A stretch of DNA of 64,000 nucleotides. Origin: Bacteroidales bacterium (GTDB lineage: Bacteria; Bacteroidota; Bacteroidia; Bacteroidales; UBA932). A program made the translations under genes and the position numbers. The stretch spans positions 32,266 through 96,265 of the forward strand of contig JAFRXI010000068.1 of the NCBI GenBank assembly GCA_017437755.1, read 5' to 3'. Below the pieces are notes generated by a model, which saw only the letters and a program-made list of their open reading frames with translations, did not search any database and was not told the origin of the DNA. Shown piece by piece: positions 24,255 to 32,351 of the stretch. Numbering within the stretch: the stretch's first letter is position 1; every line of letters begins with the position of its first letter.

Positions 24255-25700
24255 ATGACAGCCTCATTTATCATACTGATCTTTCTTATAACAATAGGGG
24301 TATTAACACTATTTCTAACTCTCTTTATCCCCGGACCAAGACAGTATTACTTAAATTTGTTTAGGTCTTCGATTAGGGATCTGTGGGAGATATTGGATGA
24401 TACTGCCCCGAAAAAGGGACAGAAGCGTTCAATTTGGTTATTCCTGTTTGCTCTTATGCTGGTAATCCCTCTAGTAGTATTTTTTATCGGCTTCTTACTT
24501 GTGGTCGGGCCAGCATACAGCATATTCATGGGACTTAAGTATCCGGATGTGGTTGATGATAGAGTCCAATTTGACCGAGATCTTCATAATCCCAAAGATA
24601 TGCCCAAAAAGACACCGGAAGAGATTGAAGCAGAAATAGAAGCGTTTCGTGAGAAGATAATAGCGAATCGCTTTGACGTGCCTCGTGACGCTCTTCCATT
24701 TGAACCTGACACAAAGGAGATTATCTTCTATACGCCGTACGATGCACCTGAGATAGAAAATGCAATCTCAAGCAACTATGAGGAGATTAAGGCTCTATTT
24801 GAGAAGAAAGGCTATAGATTGTTTTTCCCTCCTTGCCTTTATCAACAGTATGGAGATGGTAATTTGTCCTCGGTGCTGGATTATTACAATCCTCGAACAG
24901 ATAAAGAAATAGGTAATCCTCAAGAATTCTTATCTTATCCGGACATAAAAGCGGCATTATCAATCCCTGATAAGGTCGATGCACCAAGCTTCATTCGTTG
25001 CAAACGAAATAATAGCGATCCCCTATTGTTCACTTTCTGGAAGATTGAGATAAAGGAAGGGGAAAACATAGTTGATGCCGTTAAGGATTATCTCAATATG
25101 GTTGGAGATAACATTTTATATAGTGTAGTCTCTGACCAACAGATTCTTGATAGTCTACAAGGCCTACCGGCGGATGAGCGTTTCGACAAGGATGTTTATC
25201 TTATCGGCAAGGAAATCCGCGATCGTATTGAACAACTACGTGCAAAGGGGTTATCTTCCCTCGCCATCAAAAAGCTAATCGGCGATGATTCCGAAAAACC
25301 AGGCAAACTACTTATCGACAAACACCACAAGCTCTACCTGACGGATTTTGGGAATAAGGAAATCCGTATGGAACCACTTCAAAAGGCTGTCTTCTTCCTG
25401 TTCCTGCGACACCCGGAAGGCATTTATTTCAAGGATCTGGCAGATTACAGAGATGAATTAGGTGCTATTTACAAGGAAATCACGGGGCGTGATGATACGG
25501 CCGGCATTGAACGCAGTATCCAGCGGCTTACAGATCCTTTTGACAATTCAATCAATGAGAAATGTGCCCGTATCAAGAATGCCTTTGTTTCAGAATTCCG
25601 GGAAGAGGTTGCTCAGTGGTACTTCATTGATGGAAACCGTGGTGAGAAGAAAACCATCAAACTTCCTCGAGAACTGGTAACCTGGGAAATCAAGGACTGA
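24255..25700 (+). CDS. Two-helix membrane protein with C-terminal winged-helix-like conserved module
   Basis: The 481-residue protein has two membrane helices (about residues 4-25 and 55-82), a middle cytoplasmic region with a charged helix (about 115-150), and a C-terminal module of about 110 residues. This includes MEPLQKAVFFLFLRHPEGI, FKDLADYRDELGAIYKEI, SIQRLTDPFDNSINEKCARIKNAFV and a closing KTIKLPRELVTWEI. I recall this module from many Bacteroidota proteins and read it as a winged-helix-like domain, but I cannot name a family. A duplicate of the last few codons and 3' flank lies 3.6 kb downstream (29294-29325), so the 3' end of this gene marks a recombination point. Confidence 0.6.
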   Translation: MTASFIILIFLITIGVLTLFLTLFIPGPRQYYLNLFRSSIRDLWEILDDTAPKKGQKRSIWLFLFALMLVIPLVVFFIGFLLVVGPAYSIFMGLKYPDVVDDRVQFDRDLHNPKDMPKKTPEEIEAEIEAFREKIIANRFDVPRDALPFEPDTKEIIFYTPYDAPEIENAISSNYEEIKALFEKKGYRLFFPPCLYQQYGDGNLSSVLDYYNPRTDKEIGNPQEFLSYPDIKAALSIPDKVDAPSFIRCKRNNSDPLLFTFWKIEIKEGENIVDAVKDYLNMVGDNILYSVVSDQQILDSLQGLPADERFDKDVYLIGKEIRDRIEQLRAKGLSSLAIKKLIGDDSEKPGKLLIDKHHKLYLTDFGNKEIRMEPLQKAVFFLFLRHPEGIYFKDLADYRDELGAIYKEITGRDDTAGIERSIQRLTDPFDNSINEKCARIKNAFVSEFREEVAQWYFIDGNRGEKKTIKLPRELVTWEIKD

Positions 25701-25713
25701 TTTCCGCAAACCT
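25682..25713 (+). repeat. 32 bp direct repeat, left copy
   Basis: The last codons and stop of the gene at 24255-25700 plus 13 bases of flank recur at 29294-29325 with 2 mismatches, same orientation, enclosing a 3.6 kb segment whose genes are all on the minus strand. Confidence 0.85.
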
Positions 25714-25900
25714 GATAATGTCCCAAATAGTGTGTTCGTATAGGTAAAAGAACAAGTCTGTATCTTTAAAAAGCCAAAAAAGAATCTGGTAAGTTCAACA
25801 TTAAAGAAACAGACTTATGATTGCTTTTACAAAGGAACTATGTATAATCCAGATATGACAGCTTAGCCTCTGAACCGGCAACATACCACACAAAATCTTA
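25714..25900 (+). other. Gene-free stretch, possible insertion-sequence end
   Basis: No complete gene is seen. The stretch begins with TGATAATGTCCCAAATAGTG just after the 32 bp repeat and contains a short frame starting MIAFTKEL at 25817, which has the look of the left end and first codons of a transposase gene. This is a weak impression; inverted repeats were not identified. Confidence 0.2.
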
Positions 25901-26155
25901 TTATCCAGGAAGTATTGGACTAGACGCAACGTTGACGGTGTTCAACCCTTCTTTTGCTCTCTCGACATCATCGGCTTCCGGGATATAATCTGTGCTCTTG
26001 AGTCCTCGGTTCCCCCCATGGATGTGTGCAAGCAAGCGTAGTTTTACACGTTGCCGGTTACGTATTCTTGAAATCAGGGCAAATATCAGGAGCCCAACGG
26101 CTATGATGCCGAAGGAAGCAAGTATGTAAAGAAGTATTCGGATTATTTGTGGCAT
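25901..26155 (-). CDS. Small single-helix membrane protein
   Basis: This 84-residue product has one strong hydrophobic helix (about residues 5-29, IRILLYILASFGIIAVGLLIFALI), then a basic stretch (RIRNRQRVKLR) that should stay in the cytoplasm, and a soluble tail. No family is recognised. It is the last gene of the minus-strand cassette between the 32 bp direct repeats, 55 bases after the hypothetical gene at 26211. Whether it belongs functionally with that gene is unknown. Confidence 0.45.
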   Translation of the reverse strand: MPQIIRILLYILASFGIIAVGLLIFALISRIRNRQRVKLRLLAHIHGGNRGLKSTDYIPEADDVERAKEGLNTVNVASSPILPG

Positions 26156-26210
26156 TAAAATCTTATAAATATCGATTCGACTCTATTGATGTTTGTATTG
26201 AGGCAAGTGG

Positions 26211-26795
26211 CTAGTAAATTGTATCATTTAGCCTGTATGCTCCAGAATCGAACCAGACATCTAACATTTTCTTTGCAGCTTCTACACTTCCTTCATGGGA
26301 GGATGTTGCTTTTTCAAAATCCGAATCTGGTATGTTCCAACGGCGACTTCTCCGGTGTGTCCATTTGGACGCCTTGTTTTCAAGATAATCCCAGTCGATT
26401 CTATCGCCGTTAGGAGTAAAACAAGTGTCTTTGTTCCAACATGTAATCCATGTCGGAGTATAATAACCTTGCCCATCAAGTCTTATGCTGAACCGTATCT
26501 GAATATCATCACATTCTGATGGACAGGAAGCAATCATTTCTTTAGGGATTTGATATTTAGGTAGCACCTTGAGATAGGAAAGCAAGCCGTCTGATAGACG
26601 ACAAAGAGTGATTGTCGCCTCTATCGTTTCAATAGGGGGGAAACCAGATTCCTCTCCGTACTCCTTTGTAAAACGCTGCATTTTTATCGAAATAAGTTTG
26701 TAACCGGAATGAGCAGCAAAGATTGATAAAGAGAAGTCAGAGTGATGCTTATTGACAGGTATATTACTGAATAGTTCTGTGATTTCACTCTCCAT
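26211..26795 (-). CDS. Hypothetical cytoplasmic protein
   Basis: I do not recognise this 194-residue product. It lacks a signal peptide or membrane helix, so it is likely cytoplasmic. It contains many aromatic residues and several Trp in the C-terminal half (TWITCW, IDWDYLENKASKWTHRRSRRW), and two Cys pairs without clear metal-site spacing. It sits 24 bases downstream of the LRR protein gene on the same strand, inside the direct-repeat-bounded cassette, suggesting cotranscription. An immunity-protein role would suit the setting but is not shown. Confidence 0.5.
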   Translation of the reverse strand: MESEITELFSNIPVNKHHSDFSLSIFAAHSGYKLISIKMQRFTKEYGEESGFPPIETIEATITLCRLSDGLLSYLKVLPKYQIPKEMIASCPSECDDIQIRFSIRLDGQGYYTPTWITCWNKDTCFTPNGDRIDWDYLENKASKWTHRRSRRWNIPDSDFEKATSSHEGSVEAAKKMLDVWFDSGAYRLNDTIY

Positions 26796-26819
26796 GATAC
26801 AATACTATTAATAACAGAT

Positions 26820-28367
26820 TTAGTATTCGATAAATTGAACTCTTGGATTGGCTAAAGAAAACCAAGCCAAAGCAATCTGAGCCTTATTCAGATCTCCTTC
26901 TCCTGACATGTAACCTTTGGGTATAAATATCTTTTTGAGACTCATGCATCCGTGTAGCGCATTACTGCCAATATACTTAAGTGAGGCCGGGATTCTTAAT
27001 TCCTCTAAGAGTTGACTCTCATATAGAGCACTATCACCCAATCTTTCTAAAGAATCAGGAAGATCTAATCTCTTAAGTGTTGCGTTGGATGACAAGCCCC
27101 ATTCATCAATGTCTATCAAAGAACTGGGTAGATTAATGGTTTCTAATTGCCAGCAATGAGAGATGCCATTTTTCTTAATATTCTTAACACCTTCACAGAG
27201 AGTAATGCTCTTTAATTCGTGACAAAATAAAAAGGTGTCTTCTTCAAGAACTTCAACACTCCCAGGTATTGTTATCTCTCTTATGTGACTTGGCGCAAAC
27301 GCTTTCTTCCCAATCCTAGTCAAGGCGGGTGTCAATGGAAAGGATTTAATACCGGTTACGGAAAAGGCCTTATCCCCAATATAGGTTAACGCTCCCTCTA
27401 TGATTACATTTTCAAGGTGCCTGCAATCTTCAAACGTGGAGTCTTCAATTTGTGTAACACCCGCCGGAATATTTATGCTATTAAGGGAATCACAATGCAT
27501 AAAGGCATTTTTCCCGATGACGCGTATCGTATTAGGTAGAATAACTTCATGAAGATTGGAATCATTCGTGTACATCTTCACTACTGTGTTACTCGTACCA
27601 AAGAATGCTTTCTTGTAGGGACTAAAGGCATCTTCACAAATACAAACCGTTCCTGCGAGCACATAATACTTTGAATGTAGTATTTGGTTATCTAAAGGGA
27701 AGGAAAGGAGTCTTAATCGATCTGAACTATAGACGGCACCATATTGATCAACCCATGTTTTATCGGCGTCTTCTTCTGTAATCTTTTCTGGATGTTTTGT
27801 GAGTATGTCTTGTACAGTAATGGGATAGTCATCTGTCATTGGAATATTATGAGCATGACGTTCCCCCCCGTTTAACGAATACCTGGTCTTTCCTTTTATC
27901 CCAAATATCCATTCAGCAACTCCTCCTGGCTTCTCGCCTCTGTTATCCTTGAATGATTCTGAATACGATGATATTCGGACAATAAGATCATCAAAGCATT
28001 GGGGGAAAGAGGCAACATCTTCCTTAGTGGCAACAAAATAAGGCCAAAAATCATGATCATACTGCCATTCGCCATCATCGGATATGCCGGCGACATTGAC
28101 AGCAAGACATTCTTGTCCATCAATACCGGTTATTCTTTTGAGTGTATAAGATAACTTACTTACTCCTATTCTTTTGAAAAAGACGGATAGCAAGTAATCC
28201 ATATATAATGTTTGAGGTTTAGGCTCTTCGTGGATATAAATAGTCCCTTGTGATTTACTGGGACCTCTTTCATAGTATTCATCCTCTTCTTGCTCTTTTT
28301 CTAAAGCATCCATATATTCTTCGAGATCGTCGCATCCAGCTTCATACATTCCATCGTAGAAATCCAT
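26820..28367 (-). CDS. BspA-type leucine-rich repeat protein
   Basis: The 515-residue protein has an acidic N-terminal region of about 230 residues, without signal peptide, and then about ten LRR_5/BspA units (residues about 235-500). These follow the pattern IGKNAFxxCxSLxxIxIPxGVxxI, e.g. VIGKNAFMHCDSLNSINIPAG and IGDKAFSVTGIKSFPLTPALT. BspA repeats are surface or intracellular protein-interaction scaffolds. Lack of a signal peptide makes a cytoplasmic location likely here. It is the largest gene in the minus-strand cassette between the 32 bp repeats. A shorter protein with the same repeat type lies in the core region at 50033-50725. Confidence 0.75.
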   Translation of the reverse strand: MDFYDGMYEAGCDDLEEYMDALEKEQEEDEYYERGPSKSQGTIYIHEEPKPQTLYMDYLLSVFFKRIGVSKLSYTLKRITGIDGQECLAVNVAGISDDGEWQYDHDFWPYFVATKEDVASFPQCFDDLIVRISSYSESFKDNRGEKPGGVAEWIFGIKGKTRYSLNGGERHAHNIPMTDDYPITVQDILTKHPEKITEEDADKTWVDQYGAVYSSDRLRLLSFPLDNQILHSKYYVLAGTVCICEDAFSPYKKAFFGTSNTVVKMYTNDSNLHEVILPNTIRVIGKNAFMHCDSLNSINIPAGVTQIEDSTFEDCRHLENVIIEGALTYIGDKAFSVTGIKSFPLTPALTRIGKKAFAPSHIREITIPGSVEVLEEDTFLFCHELKSITLCEGVKNIKKNGISHCWQLETINLPSSLIDIDEWGLSSNATLKRLDLPDSLERLGDSALYESQLLEELRIPASLKYIGSNALHGCMSLKKIFIPKGYMSGEGDLNKAQIALAWFSLANPRVQFIEY

Positions 28368-28413
28368 ATCAATGATTACTATTTATTAAGTGTAAAATAA
28401 CAATAACGAATGG

Positions 28414-29096
28414 TTATGGGTAAAGCAATTCAGAGTGACGGACGGGGAAGACGCCACCTTTGACAGACACAACGGTCCGAATCATCTCCAAAATATCATC
28501 ACCTGCATTGGGGCCCAAACGCAACTCTTTGATAAGTGTATTAATGTTAACTGGAATTTGAAAAAACTCATACTCATTTTCCTTTAATGATTCGTAGATA
28601 AGTCGGATTTCATTCTCGGGTTTATAGAATATCCTATTTGCGGCAAAAAACCTCAATGCGTTAATAGGTTCATTAGAAGTTTGTACGACTTGTTCCCGAT
28701 GATCTATATAGTCAACGTTAAGTATACTGACACGCTCATCTCCGGTATATGATTGAATAAGTTTGCCCACGGTAGTCATTATCGCTACGCCTGACCCTTG
28801 ATGAGCATACGCAGACCACATTGTCGATATCTCAGTGTCTGACATTATCCAGCAATTGATAAATATCTTTTCCGCTCATGCTCAATCCACGGGTCAAGAT
28901 TGTTTTTGAGAGCTTCTCTCCAATATTGCTTTTCAATATCTGATACAAGTACCTCTGCCTTGTCTTCCAAATGGTCTACTCGACTAAAGTAGAGTTGTCC
29001 ATGGTTCAACAAGTACATGAAATTTCTTAATGACATATAATGCCAGATAATTGTATCATCTGGAGCAGCTTTCAGATATTCGTGACGTTCAATCAT
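28414..29096 (-). pseudogene. DUF2971-family gene broken by a one-base frameshift
   Basis: Two overlapping frames together make one DUF2971 protein. The N-terminal part (29096 to about 28857) carries IIWHYMSLRNFMYLLNHGQLYFSR. The C-terminal part (from about 28858 down to 28414) carries INCWIMSDTEISTMWSAYAHQGSGVAI and the family's later strands. The N-terminal frame runs out at GERKRY-type RKRYLSIAG; reading with one extra T in the TTT run near 28858 gives RKRYFINCWIMSDTE, exactly the family pattern. So one T has been lost from a TTTT tract (or the base was missed in sequencing). The family is of unknown function and recurs in accessory and defence-type regions. Confidence 0.75.
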
Positions 29097-29244
29097 AAAA
29101 GCAATATAGTTCCGTTTCTACACCATCCCCACTAATATCTGCCCATACATCTTCACATACCTCCTCAACCTTTCTCCCTCCAGCATCTTCACATCCTACG
29201 CAAGCTCATATAACGAAATGGCCATGCTCTAAATATTTTGCCAT
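29089..29244 (-). pseudogene. Possible small gene with internal stop, overlapping the DUF2971 start
   Basis: A frame starting at ATG 29244 reads MAKYLEHGHFVI, then TGA (29206-29208), then ACVGCEDAGGRKVEEVCEDVW and onward to a TGA that overlaps the DUF2971 ATG by 8 bases. The overlap suggests an operon partner that has lost integrity. Only frame and position support it. Confidence 0.3.
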
Positions 29245-29293
29245 TAGTGTAATTGTACAAAATTAGTTATTATTTCTATTGCATGTATTATGA

Positions 29294-29325
29294 CTGGGAA
29301 ATCAAGGACTGATTTTCGCAAGCCT
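29294..29325 (+). repeat. 32 bp direct repeat, right copy
   Basis: Repeats 25682-25713 (30 of 32 identical), including the codons for WEIKD and the TGA of the gene at 24255. No other part of that gene is present here. Confidence 0.85.
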
Positions 29326-29406
29326 TGCGGATATTTGGCCTCCAATACATAGCCCCATACCTTTGTATCGCAATCGAATAACCAGTTGCGATATTTCGGT
29401 ATAACT

Positions 29407-29748
29407 ATGTCAACTGATATTCACAACAATCTTATTGAGATCCTTCGGCTGTCGTGGGATAATCTTGATGCTGACCTTATTGAACCTTTCCTTGCCGAGG
29501 ATGTCCATTACTCATCCTGGTGGGCCTTGGCGGAGATAAACAACAAGGAGGACTATCTCATTTATCTCCGGGAACGCTTCCAGACATTCAAGGACAAAGG
29601 AACTAAACCTCTGGTCAAATTGGGAGTAAATAAGAATGACGGAGAATATGCAGTTGCACTTCAAATGGGTGATGAAGCACCAACACTTATCCGCATCAAA
29701 GAAGAGTACGGCAAAATCAAAGAAATGTGGATGCAACCGGCACAGTAG
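29407..29748 (+). CDS. NTF2/SnoaL-like protein
   Basis: The 113-residue product has the compact alpha+beta cone layout of SnoaL/NTF2-like proteins: an N-terminal helix (LIEILRLSWDNLDADLIEPFLAED), a strand-helix region (VHYSSWWALAEINNKEDYLIYLRERF) and a final beta sheet ending IRIKEEYGKIKEMWM. It has a clear paralogue at 31937-32260. Members bind small molecules or act as immunity-like or accessory proteins; function here is unknown. An upstream TTG is in frame, but the ATG at 29407 starts the conserved part. It immediately follows the right copy of the 32 bp repeat. Confidence 0.6.
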   Translation: MSTDIHNNLIEILRLSWDNLDADLIEPFLAEDVHYSSWWALAEINNKEDYLIYLRERFQTFKDKGTKPLVKLGVNKNDGEYAVALQMGDEAPTLIRIKEEYGKIKEMWMQPAQ

Positions 29749-29871
29749 GAAACGCATACAAAAAGAAATGACATTTCAAATCCCCCTCCCAGCCCCCTAC
29801 AAGCCCGTTTGAAACTTTTTTCCACAATAGCCGTATTATATTTCGCTGTTATCTAATCATCATTTTCATCA

Positions 29872-30270
29872 ATGAAAGTATTCCACCTCAAATTCAACAA
29901 GGAAGCCGATGGCGACTGGTACATCGATTTCCCACATTATCCGTTTGACCACCACAACCTCATGATGGTCGCCGGAGCCAACATGCTATGCGAATACGCG
30001 GCAGAGAAGGAAGGACATCGGGACTACGCTCTTGTGGATGTGACAACCGGCGACAACCTTATCGACGGTAAGGCTCCGGATATCATTATGACCAGATTCA
30101 AGAAAGGCTACGGCGCATCATACCATAATCAAACGCCCGATGGAGAGCCACCCAAAGTGCAAGTAAACGGCAAACCTTTGGAAATCACGGAAGCTTGGAT
30201 CTGCCCCGTGACGCTTCTTGTGCTGGGGCGGTATCCCAAACAGATAATCATCTACCTCAGGAATGATTAA
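29872..30270 (+). CDS. Hypothetical protein, likely cytoplasmic
   Basis: This 132-residue protein has no signal peptide or membrane helix. It begins MKVFHLKFNKEADGDWYIDFPHYPF and is rich in aromatic and Pro residues. The middle (AGANMLCEYAAEKEGHRDYALVDVT) looks like a mixed alpha/beta fold. I have seen similar stand-alone proteins in Bacteroidota accessory regions and infer one compact domain; I cannot assign a function. Its composition is less AT-rich than its neighbours. It is preceded by 123 bases without evident promoter boxes. Confidence 0.55.
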   Translation: MKVFHLKFNKEADGDWYIDFPHYPFDHHNLMMVAGANMLCEYAAEKEGHRDYALVDVTTGDNLIDGKAPDIIMTRFKKGYGASYHNQTPDGEPPKVQVNGKPLEITEAWICPVTLLVLGRYPKQIIIYLRND

Positions 30271-30367
30271 CCGGCTATTGTAAAGTGCGATAACTAAAAT
30301 GCAAAGGATTCCAGATTACCCGAAAGAGGCACAATCAACAATAACCACTTAATAATCAAATAATTCT

Positions 30368-31009
30368 ATGCTTGTTCTTATACTCTGTCTTTCAGTATCC
30401 TGCTTTGTTCTTTTGATAATACTAGGGCGCAAGGATGATAAATACTCTGAACTGGTTGAAGAGTACGGCTGGATTAAAGGCCGTATGGACAATCTAATGA
30501 TGAGTGGTTCAACTGACAGTGGACAGGTTTCTGACGCATACGAACCACTAACTCTAGAAGGAGTTGAGGCGACGGTCCGTCATGCTGGATACGTTCCTGA
30601 AACAACCAACGGATGTGTGCATTTCGTGACATCGGGTAAATATTACATCATCGATACAACAGGGCTTCCTCTATTATTCTTTTCGTGCTATTACAACATC
30701 CAAACCAATGAATGGGATATGGACCTGTTTAAAAAGGCGGCTCATCTCATGTCGGACGACCTGATAATGGTAAAGGCCATCATCGAAGACAGCCCCGACA
30801 GTACTGTCCTGAGGTTCGTCGTTGCTGCCATGGATCGCAACTATCCCAGTTTCACAGATAATATTATGTCATACCTGAGGATTATCAATGACGGGGACCG
30901 TTATTTGATTGAAACCTATAACCGCCTGGTAGAAGAAAAGAAGAACCAGGACCTTTCCATAAACCCATTTGCATCATCTGCAAGGCAAGACACGAAACTA
31001 TTATCCTGA
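30368..31009 (+). CDS. Membrane-anchored YbjN/chaperone-like fold protein
   Basis: The 213-residue product begins with one hydrophobic helix (about residues 1-19), then a charged coiled stretch. A domain of about 140 residues follows (LTLEGVEATVRHAGYVPE..., YYIIDTTGLPLLFFSCYYNI, VLRFVVAAMDRNYPSFTDNIMSYLRIIND), resembling the YbjN or type III secretion chaperone-like fold: long helix, curved sheet, long helix. The resemblance is by pattern only. The gene ends 11 bases before the 49 bp repeat at 31021. Function is unknown. Confidence 0.5.
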   Translation: MLVLILCLSVSCFVLLIILGRKDDKYSELVEEYGWIKGRMDNLMMSGSTDSGQVSDAYEPLTLEGVEATVRHAGYVPETTNGCVHFVTSGKYYIIDTTGLPLLFFSCYYNIQTNEWDMDLFKKAAHLMSDDLIMVKAIIEDSPDSTVLRFVVAAMDRNYPSFTDNIMSYLRIINDGDRYLIETYNRLVEEKKNQDLSINPFASSARQDTKLLS

Positions 31010-31020
31010 CGGCGCACAAG

Positions 31021-31069
31021 GCCCGCCTACTGTGAGGCGTGAAAGGCAGAATGGCGGGCCGGCCGTTTT
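31021..31069 (+). repeat. 49 bp direct repeat, left copy
   Basis: GCCCGCC...GGCGGGCCGGCC recurs at 36626-36675 with one base inserted and two changed, same orientation. In both places it lies directly after a gene's stop codon. GCCCGCC (31021-31027) can pair with GGCGGGC (31053-31059). Confidence 0.8.
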
Positions 31070-31100
31070 AAAGAGAATGCCTTTAATAATAATATCCAAG

Positions 31101-31355
31101 ATGAAGTACGAGGTTAAAGAAGCGCTGAACGAGATAATGGACATTCCTCCCATTTACCGGAGAGACTACATTGTCCGCTATCTGCGGGAAAATCTAAGCG
31201 AGAGGGATGCACGCAGGTATCTGTTTGAGAAAACAAAGGTCCATTTTATCAGAAAGATGATGGATGAAGGTTTCATATCACCTCTGGATATTCTTGAAAA
31301 GATTGGAAAGGATCGTGTTTGTCAGTTTTTCCATATTAAAAGTACTCAGTCATGA
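31101..31355 (+). CDS. Hypothetical small helical protein
   Basis: The 84-residue product is rich in charged residues and predicted helical (MKYEVKEALNEIMDIPPIYRRDYIVRYLRENLSERDARRYLF...). No family is recognised. A start 8 codons earlier (ATG 31077) is also possible; I prefer 31101 because the shorter form starts a regular helix. The stop overlaps the next start as ATGA, so it is a coupled pair with the acidic protein encoded at 31352. A small two-gene unit of a basic and an acidic protein can resemble toxin-antitoxin pairs, but nothing more supports this. Confidence 0.5.
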   Translation: MKYEVKEALNEIMDIPPIYRRDYIVRYLRENLSERDARRYLFEKTKVHFIRKMMDEGFISPLDILEKIGKDRVCQFFHIKSTQS

Positions 31356-31744
31356 TAGCCGAAACACTGCTCAACTGGGATAAGACGGAATTGGCTGAGG
31401 TTCTGGCATCGGAATATGCTGAGCCTGATGATCTGATAGAGGCATTCCCAGCCATTGCCAAGGCGGGTACAATGGAAGAAGATCTTCTTGAAGAGTTTAT
31501 CGAACGGAATTGGAAAATAATACTCAGTATATTCAATGTGGATGCACTACTAAAGTGGGTTGAGGATAAAGAGTTGAAAGAGAGATGGGAGCAAATGCAT
31601 AGTCTTAACATAGAGATTGAGCACGAATATGATGAGTATGTTAATGAGGAATTCTGCAAGTCGGTTCTTTATTCTGCGATGCTGTTTAAAGATACGGAAC
31701 CCGAGAATATAGGGGTTCTCATTACAAGATCCAGAAAATCGTGA
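31352..31744 (+). CDS. Hypothetical acidic helical protein
   Basis: This 130-residue protein is acidic and almost certainly all-helical (ETLLNWDKTELAEVLASEYAEPDDLIEAFPAIAKAG..., EDLLEEFIERNWKIILSIFNVDALLKWVEDKELKERWEQMH). No catalytic motif or known family is recognised. It overlaps the basic 84-residue gene upstream by ATGA, so the two products are probably made in a fixed ratio and may interact. AT-rich codon use places it with the island. It is followed by about 190 bases without a convincing gene, though a 23-codon GTG frame overlaps its stop. Confidence 0.5.
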   Translation: MIAETLLNWDKTELAEVLASEYAEPDDLIEAFPAIAKAGTMEEDLLEEFIERNWKIILSIFNVDALLKWVEDKELKERWEQMHSLNIEIEHEYDEYVNEEFCKSVLYSAMLFKDTEPENIGVLITRSRKS

Positions 31745-31936
31745 TAGTGTTTGTCATTGAGAATGCCCTGAAACGGATAGTAAATAATAGATTATACGAT
31801 ACTTCTAATTGAAATTATAGCGGCTCTTGTGGCCATACCTGGCCGGTTGACACTATTTGCGGAGACTAACGTATATATGCACCTATCCGGACAACATTGT
31901 CAAAGAAGGATTATTAATAACCAAGACAATTTAATT

Positions 31937-32260
31937 ATGAGTATTTTTGAACTAGTTGAAGTCTATGCAGATGCATGGAGAAAAATGGATGTAGCTATCG
32001 TTGAGCCTTTTCTTGCAGATAGCTTTACTTACTCATCAATGTGGGTCTTTGAGACTTTAGACAAGAAGGGGTATTTGGAGTATCTACAGGGAAAATTTGA
32101 TGCGATTAAAAAATCTGGAAGCATCATTGAAGTCACCACAGGAATGAATGAAATGGGAATACCATCTGTGATATTACGTCAGGATGGATCATTTACTGCA
32201 TTTATTACAGTTAAAGAATCTGAGGGGAAAATATCCGAAGCGTATATGCTGGCATTCTAA
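31937..32260 (+). CDS. NTF2/SnoaL-like protein, paralogue of 29407-29748
   Basis: The 107-residue product aligns along its length with the protein at 29407: DADLIEPFLAEDVHYSSWW there corresponds to DVAIVEPFLADSFTYSSMW here, and DYLIYLRERF to GYLEYLQGKF. The fold is the NTF2/SnoaL cone. The open frame extends about 70 codons upstream without a good ATG start; the chosen ATG at 31937 is where similarity with the paralogue begins. The role is unknown. The two paralogues lie on opposite sides of the left copy of the 49 bp repeat, suggesting duplication followed by divergence within the island. Confidence 0.6.
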   Translation: MSIFELVEVYADAWRKMDVAIVEPFLADSFTYSSMWVFETLDKKGYLEYLQGKFDAIKKSGSIIEVTTGMNEMGIPSVILRQDGSFTAFITVKESEGKISEAYMLAF

Positions 32261-32351
32261 AGTATAACAGCGAATGGGGAGCCGTTGGAACTGATCTAAA
32301 ACATGATATGTACAGAACTCATATGAGACTTATTGTCAATTTAACACAGTT

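Noticed and set aside
31021-31069. Integron attC site
   Set aside because: The repeat has an inverted pair, but I see no attC-type GTTRRRY core and no integron integrase in the window.
31101-31744. Toxin-antitoxin pair
   Set aside because: Only size, charge and ATGA overlap suggest it; no toxin or antitoxin motif is recognisable.
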